A stretch of DNA of 64,000 bases from Nitrospirota bacterium (GTDB lineage: Bacteria; UBA2233). The position numbers and the translations under genes are program-made. Below, in pieces: positions 60,189 to 64,000 of this stretch. Numbering within the stretch: position 1 is the stretch's first letter; every line of letters starts with the position of its first letter. The stretch lies in contig WOZJ01000057.1 in NCBI GenBank assembly GCA_011620345.1, positions 124,001 through 188,000 on the forward strand. The letters run 5' to 3'. Under the pieces are notes generated by a model. It did no database searches, was not told the DNA's origin, and was given only the letters and a program-made list of their open reading frames with translations.

Positions 60189-60217
60189 TTGCATTCTCGT
60201 TATTTTTGCTTTAAAAT
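60189..60217 (+). promoter_or_regulatory. Promoter of the four-gene small-protein operon
   Basis: TTGCAT (60189-60194), 17 bases, TAAAAT (60212-60217). Starts of four small genes follow from 60258. Confidence 0.55.
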
Positions 60218-60257
60218 TCCATTGAGTTCAACATTCAACCCCAAAAGGAGGGAGCCT

Positions 60258-60491
60258 ATGAAAAAGCTCGCGTTTCTTACGGCTGCGGGGTATTTCGCCC
60301 TTGCATTTCTCTTTGCACCCGGTGTGTGGGCAAGGTCCAGCATGTGTGGGCAGGCAAAGCCCGGGTGTGGGGGGAGTTGCCACGGCGACGACAAGGTGCA
60401 GAAGTGCCCCAAAAAGAAATCTGGTGCTCTACAGCAATTCTTCGGCCTGGATGGCTTGGAGTCTGGCTTGAGTAAGAGCTTGCTTCAATAA
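60258..60491 (+). CDS. Small secreted four-cysteine protein with CX3CH (copy 2)
   Basis: 77 residues. Signal peptide to about Ala25, then Cys30, Cys37-GGS-Cys41-His42 and Cys50 in the same spacing as the other two family members (AKPGC, CHGDDK, KCP). It carries an extra C-terminal tail ending LESGLSKSLLQ. AAAAGGAGGGAG precedes the ATG. First gene of a four-gene plus-strand operon. Confidence 0.8.
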   Translation: MKKLAFLTAAGYFALAFLFAPGVWARSSMCGQAKPGCGGSCHGDDKVQKCPKKKSGALQQFFGLDGLESGLSKSLLQ

Positions 60492-60514
60492 CCCAACAAA
60501 AGAAGGAGGTTGCG

Positions 60515-60706
60515 ATGAAACGCCTTCAGATTGGAATCCTAAGCATTGCCGTACTCTGCGGCTTCGGGATGTTTTTGGGCTCGCAGGCCTTTGCTTCAGG
60601 CGGGCTGACGGTTACCGGGTGTCCTTGCCATGGGGCCATGAAAACTCAGGTTCAGCAGCCGAGCATGGATGGCCTGCTCAAGGCTCTCCTTGGAAACGCC
60701 AAGTAG
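60515..60706 (+). CDS. Small secreted protein with a CXCH motif
   Basis: 63 residues. Signal peptide to about Ala27 (AFA), then only 36 residues with Cys36-Pro-Cys38-His39. A CXCH spacing is shorter than any standard heme c site. The C-terminus GLLKALLGNAK is nearly the same as that of the next protein. AAGGAGG precedes the ATG, 23 bases after copy 2. Confidence 0.75.
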   Translation: MKRLQIGILSIAVLCGFGMFLGSQAFASGGLTVTGCPCHGAMKTQVQQPSMDGLLKALLGNAK

Positions 60707-60737
60707 CGGGAAATAAACCATAAAGGGAGGAGACGGC

Positions 60738-61019
60738 ATGTCGAGCAAAAAGGCTATTGCAATAGGAGTAATGGCGGGCCTGATGGGGAGTGCGGCGTTA
60801 GCTAGCAACGCGTTTGCCATTGCGCAGACCGGGCTTCTGGGTACGCTCTCCGGTCCACTCATGCAACCTTTGGTTGCCTGGGGTTGTGCACACACTTGCC
60901 ACGAGAGCGAGGTTTTCCCGGATGTCGTTGCCCATAACGCTGGCCTTTTGAAGGCCCCGGTCAGCGGCCAGGCCTCTCAAGAAGCTCTCCTAAAAGCGCT
61001 TCTTGGGCAAGCACAATAA
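60738..61019 (+). CDS. Small secreted protein with CX3CH
   Basis: 93 residues. Signal peptide to about Ala27, a hydrophobic segment (TGLLGTLSGPLMQPLVAW), Cys50-AHT-Cys54-His55 and a C-terminal ALLKALLGQAQ tail matching the previous protein. His66 could be a sixth heme ligand. GGGAGGAG precedes the ATG. Confidence 0.75.
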   Translation: MSSKKAIAIGVMAGLMGSAALASNAFAIAQTGLLGTLSGPLMQPLVAWGCAHTCHESEVFPDVVAHNAGLLKAPVSGQASQEALLKALLGQAQ

Positions 61020-61044
61020 ATACAAACCAAGAAGGGGTAGGAGC

Positions 61045-61329
61045 ATGAAAAAGCTTGGACGTTTATCCATTGCCGGTATTTTAGGAGTAGGGCTAATGGC
61101 CACTCCTTTGTGGGCTTCGGGAACGGTAAGGCCGTTGCAGTCCGTAGGTAACATCTGCGGGCTCTACATGTGTCATCCGATGATTGAATCCGTAACCTCA
61201 TTGGGAGGAAACGTTTTGGGTTCTATGGGACTTTTCTCCATGCTCGAAAACTGGGAAACAGTCGGCATGGGCTCGCCCTACTACAAGGCAGACGTCCAGC
61301 GAACGTTGCGCTATAGCCCAGAGCGTTAG
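61045..61329 (+). CDS. Small secreted protein with CX4CH
   Basis: 94 residues. Signal peptide to about Ala24 (LWA), then Cys38-GLYM-Cys43-His44. CX4CH heme sites are known in tetraheme cytochrome c3. No other His follows, but several Met could be the second ligand. GGGGTAGGAG precedes the ATG, 25 bases after the previous gene. Last gene of the small-protein operon; a terminator follows. Confidence 0.75.
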   Translation: MKKLGRLSIAGILGVGLMATPLWASGTVRPLQSVGNICGLYMCHPMIESVTSLGGNVLGSMGLFSMLENWETVGMGSPYYKADVQRTLRYSPER

Positions 61330-61363
61330 CCCTGTTTGAGCAAGGCGTTGTTTGCTCTAAGCC

Positions 61364-61402
61364 AATCAAGCCCTGGCCTTTAAAGGCCAGGGCTTGATTT
61401 TT
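61364..61402 (+). terminator. Palindromic terminator of the small-protein operon
   Basis: A 36-base perfect palindrome (61364-61399, right half AAAGGCCAGGGCTTGATT) runs into a T-run (61398-61402). A smaller GAGCAA/TTGCTC hairpin precedes it at about 61338-61356. Confidence 0.85.
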
Positions 61403-61449
61403 AAGGGGTAAAGCTCCGACAGGATAAATTACTTACCCTGTCGTCCTTA

Positions 61450-61638
61450 CTACTGAACCTTCGGCGCTGTGGGAGCTCCACTCTTGGGCGGGCACTTGGC
61501 AATTTTGTCATCACCGTGGCATTTCCCGGCGCATCCAGGCTTGGCTTGCGGACACATGGCAGGGCGGGCCATCAAGGGGGCGGTGAAAATCCCTAGCGCA
61601 ACGAGCGCCGCGGACACCCCAAAAACTGTGCGCTTCAT
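61450..61638 (-). CDS. Small secreted four-cysteine protein with CX3CH (copy 3)
   Basis: 62 residues. Signal peptide to about Ala24, then Cys29, Cys36-AGK-Cys40-His41 and Cys49; the last 22 residues equal those of copy 1 (59796-59984). AAAGGAGGAG precedes the ATG. It points toward the plus-strand operon and is separated from it by the palindromic terminator. Confidence 0.8.
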   Translation of the reverse strand: MKRTVFGVSAALVALGIFTAPLMARPAMCPQAKPGCAGKCHGDDKIAKCPPKSGAPTAPKVQ

Positions 61639-62014
61639 AAAGCTCCTCCTTTTCGTTTGTGTTGCCGGCTTTCATTGAAGCCTTGCATGCTAAGCGCAAC
61701 ATGCGCTCCAAAGTATACCAAAAAAATTGAGAACATATACTCCATCAACGGCGCCCTTGCGTGTCTCGGGCTATGCATCCATCAGGAAGCCGTACTGCAC
61801 CTGTCGGCAGGAGTCTTGGTATCGAGCATGCCAGGTATAGGCTTTGATCGTAGAGTCAGCCCTTAATGGATGGTATCGAAAGCGTTCATGGTGTGCTTTT
61901 ACTCAGAAACTATGGCCACCGGATGATCGTTTGCTGGGATTTTTTGGACGCTTCCCCTTCCCGTAGCCTTGGGATTGGACTATAGTAAAAGAAACAACTT
62001 GAGTGAGGCGTTTT
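61639..62014. other. Intergenic region before guaB
   Basis: No gene recognised. It holds the copy 3 promoter (61712-61720) and a TATAGT at 61981-61986 that may be the guaB -10, with no good -35. Confidence 0.45.
61712..61720 (-). promoter_or_regulatory. Extended -10 of small-protein copy 3
   Basis: TGGTATACT on the minus strand, about 75 bases upstream of the start codon; no clear -35. Confidence 0.45.
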
Positions 62015-63496
62015 GTGGAGGGAAACGAGAGGTATCCTGTAGCGCTTACCTTTGATGATATCTTGCTTCTGCCGGGAGAATCGGACTTTGTTCCTGCAGA
62101 AGCCGACGTGCGCACAAGGGTTTCCAGGGCTATTCCGCTCCATATCCCCGTCCTTTCGGCCGCGATGGATACCGTGACCGAGGCGGCAACGGCTATTGCG
62201 ATGGCCAAGGAGGGTGGGCTTGGCATTATCCACAGGAACATGCCGATCGATAGGCAGGCCAAGGAGGTGGAGCGGGTCAAAAAGTCCGAATCGTGGATGA
62301 TCGTCGACCCGGTTACGCTCAAGCCTGAAGCAACACTCTTAGAGGCGATCGAGATCATGGACCGCCACAAGATCTCGGGTGTACCAGTGACCCGCTCCGG
62401 GAAGTTAGTGGGGATTCTTACCCATAGAGACCTACGCTTTGTGCGCGACCTGGACCGTCCAGTCGATACAGCAATGACCAAGGATGTGGTTAGCGCCAAC
62501 GAGGCTACCACGCTAGAGCAGGCGATGGATATTCTACAGGCGCACAAAGTGGAAAAACTTCCCGTTGTAGACCCTCAGGGCAATTTAAAGGGCTTGATTA
62601 CGGCCAAGGACATTCAAAAGGCGAAAGAGGCACCGTTTGCGCTAAAAGATGCATTCGGAAGGTTACGGGTGGGGGCGGCCGTAGGCGTGGGAGATATTGC
62701 CATCGAGAGGGCCCAGGCCGTGATTAAGGCAGGTTGCGACATGGTTGCGATCGATACGGCGCATGGCCACTCCAAGGCCGTTCGCGATACCCTCATGCAA
62801 ATCAAGCGCTCTTTCCCGAAAGTTCCAGTTCTTGCGGGTAACGTAGCGACGTCCGAAGGGGCGAGGTTTTTGATCGAGGCTGGCGCGGATGCGATCAAGG
62901 TGGGCGTAGGCCCTGGTTCGATTTGCACAACCCGTGTCATTGCGGGCGTTGGCGTCCCGCAGTTGAGCGCAGTGCTCGCGTGCGCGAAGGTAACGCGGGA
63001 TGCAGGGGTGCCGCTGATCGCGGACGGAGGGATCAAATACTCTGGCGATGTGATCAAGGCGTTGGCCGCGGGTGCAGACGCCGTAATGATTGGCAATTTG
63101 TTCGCCGGTACGGACGAAAGCCCCGGAGATTTAGTTCTTTATCGGGGAAGGGCCTACAAAGTCTACAGGGGAATGGGCTCGATCGAGGCCATGAAAGAAG
63201 GCTCGGCGGACAGGTATTTCCAGGCTTCAGGGCCATCCGATCAGGCCAAGTTTGTCCCAGAGGGGATTGAAGGGCGCGTTCCGCTTAGAGGGCCCCTCAA
63301 GTTTGTCCTTCAGCAGCTTGTGGGAGGGCTTAAATCTGGAATGGGCTACGTGGGGGCAAGGACGCTCGACGAGCTAAGGCGCAAAGCAAAAATGGTTCGT
63401 ATTTCTCCCCAAGGGCTAAGGGAGAGCCACGTCCACGACGTGGTCGTCACGCGCGAGGCCCCGAACTACCCTCTTTCCGAATCAATGCTTGATTAG
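62015..63496 (+). CDS. guaB: Inosine-5'-monophosphate dehydrogenase
   Basis: Converts IMP to XMP. About 493 residues: [11 protein letters not shown] near the N-terminus, two CBS domains (about 90-205), [17 protein letters not shown], the catalytic loop [18 protein letters not shown] with the active Cys, [10 protein letters not shown] and the flap region [11 protein letters not shown] start at GTG 62015 with GAGG nine bases upstream; another GTG lies 12 bases earlier. Followed three bases later by guaA. Confidence 0.96.
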   Translation: MEGNERYPVALTFDDILLLPGESDFVPAEADVRTRVSRAIPLHIPVLSAAMDTVTEAATAIAMAKEGGLGIIHRNMPIDRQAKEVERVKKSESWMIVDPVTLKPEATLLEAIEIMDRHKISGVPVTRSGKLVGILTHRDLRFVRDLDRPVDTAMTKDVVSANEATTLEQAMDILQAHKVEKLPVVDPQGNLKGLITAKDIQKAKEAPFALKDAFGRLRVGAAVGVGDIAIERAQAVIKAGCDMVAIDTAHGHSKAVRDTLMQIKRSFPKVPVLAGNVATSEGARFLIEAGADAIKVGVGPGSICTTRVIAGVGVPQLSAVLACAKVTRDAGVPLIADGGIKYSGDVIKALAAGADAVMIGNLFAGTDESPGDLVLYRGRAYKVYRGMGSIEAMKEGSADRYFQASGPSDQAKFVPEGIEGRVPLRGPLKFVLQQLVGGLKSGMGYVGARTLDELRRKAKMVRISPQGLRESHVHDVVVTREAPNYPLSESMLD

Positions 63497-63499
63497 CCG

Positions 63500-64000
63500 A
63501 TGGAAAAAATTCTTATTGTAGACTTCGGGTCTCAGTATACCCAGTTGATCGCGCGTGCCGTTCGGGAAGTCGGAGTATTTTCCGAGATCATCCCCGTCTT
63601 GGCGCTTCAAGAATCAACTGTGGAGGCGCTCAAGAATCAAGGGGTCATCGGGGTGGTCCTCTCGGGAGGACCCTCGAGCGTGTACGAGAATAAGAACGAA
63701 GCGCTTGGCCGCCAGGTCACGCGCTTGGTCGGGGAAGTCCCCATCCTTGGCATCTGCTTTGGCTACCAGCTGCTCGTGAGTTTACTCGGTGGCGAGGTCA
63801 AACAGGGCTTGGTTCGTGAGTATGGACCTGCAAACGTGAAGGTGGATGCCCCGAAAGGGCCATTTCGCACCTTTTTGCCCGGAGAAACCCTGCGAGTTTG
63901 GATGAGCCACGGAGACGTCATCGCTTCATTGCCCGATGGCTTCCAGCCCTTCGCCCACTCGGAGTTTGTCCCGTTTGCCGCTTCGGGAAACCCCATGCTC
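63500..64000 (+). CDS. guaA: GMP synthase, N-terminal part (runs off the window)
   Basis: The first 167 residues, covering most of the glutamine amidotransferase domain: ILIVDFGSQYTQLIARAVRE, VVLSGGPSSVYE, the nucleophile Cys in LGICFGYQ and WMSHGDV. The remaining glutaminase part and the synthetase domain lie beyond the window. Operon with guaB. Confidence 0.95.
   Translation, partial: MEKILIVDFGSQYTQLIARAVREVGVFSEIIPVLALQESTVEALKNQGVIGVVLSGGPSSVYENKNEALGRQVTRLVGEVPILGICFGYQLLVSLLGGEVKQGLVREYGPANVKVDAPKGPFRTFLPGETLRVWMSHGDVIASLPDGFQPFAHSEFVPFAASGNPML

Noticed and set aside
59796-61638. Flanking duplicate genes as ends of a composite transposon
   Set aside because: The copies are in direct orientation genes with no transposase, terminal repeats or target duplication visible.
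61903-62547. Open frame of 214 codons on the minus strand opposite guaB
   Set aside because: It mirrors the codon structure of guaB, has no Shine-Dalgarno and low-complexity Ser/Ile/Arg composition.

Overview
The window is a gene-dense stretch of about 64 kb from a Gram-negative, probably anaerobic bacterium that respires with many c-type cytochromes. The evidence for this is periplasmic TRAP-transporter parts, lipoproteins, a pyruvate:ferredoxin oxidoreductase, a Ccm heme-export system and at least nine secreted or membrane proteins carrying heme c motifs. The CcmE protein has the CXXXY motif known from Desulfovibrio and archaea, so a deltaproteobacterial-grade lineage (Desulfobacterota or a relative) is my best guess; the phylum cannot be fixed from the sequence alone. 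No insertion sequences, phage genes or CRISPR arrays were seen.

Layout. 1-9941 (+): the murein and division (dcw) cluster murF(end)-mraY-murD-mraZ-murG-murC-murB-ddl-ftsA-ftsZ. mraZ sits inside the cluster with its own promoter and three GTGGG operator boxes; ftsW and ftsQ are not at their usual places. 9955-17909 (-): recD2, a B12-binding radical SAM protein, treT, a DciA-like protein, a TPR lipoprotein and a LolB-like lipoprotein. 18305-26551 (+): speD-speE, nifJ and purH-purD-purE. 26548-32045 (-): the cytochrome c maturation operon ccmE-ccmF-(42 aa)-(236 aa)-ccmA-ccmB-ccmC-ccmD. 32115-37272 (+): tsaC, a degenerate aldolase-like protein fused to an SCP2-like domain, and a heterodimeric ABC exporter. 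37346-39567: small, almost charge-free hydrophobic proteins, a GcvH-like protein and a lipoprotein. 39760-42135 (+): thioredoxin-like protein, queG, plsY and a variant ferredoxin. 42139-43350 (-): crotonase and MaoC-like protein. 43566-47359 (+): a four-part TRAP transporter with a TatT component, followed by tRNA-Arg(CCG) and, on the other strand, tRNA-Leu(CAA).

48071-61638 is the most unusual part. It holds a 13-heme membrane cytochrome with a CX3CH site, a 3-heme cytochrome with a CX3CH site paired with a 66-residue hydrophobic protein, an 11-heme cytochrome fused to a b-type membrane domain (CbcL-like), a membrane metalloprotease, a split counterpart of the fusion (13-heme c plus separate cytochrome b), a histidine kinase with a CXXCH heme motif in its periplasmic sensor, its NarL-type regulator, and then six tiny secreted proteins (62-94 aa). 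Each tiny protein has one heme-like site of non-standard spacing (CXCH, CX3CH or CX4CH). Three of them form a family with the same four-cysteine pattern. I regard this set, together with the CXXXY-type Ccm system elsewhere in the window, as the best candidate for an undescribed system.

62015-64000 (+): guaB and the start of guaA, which runs off the end.
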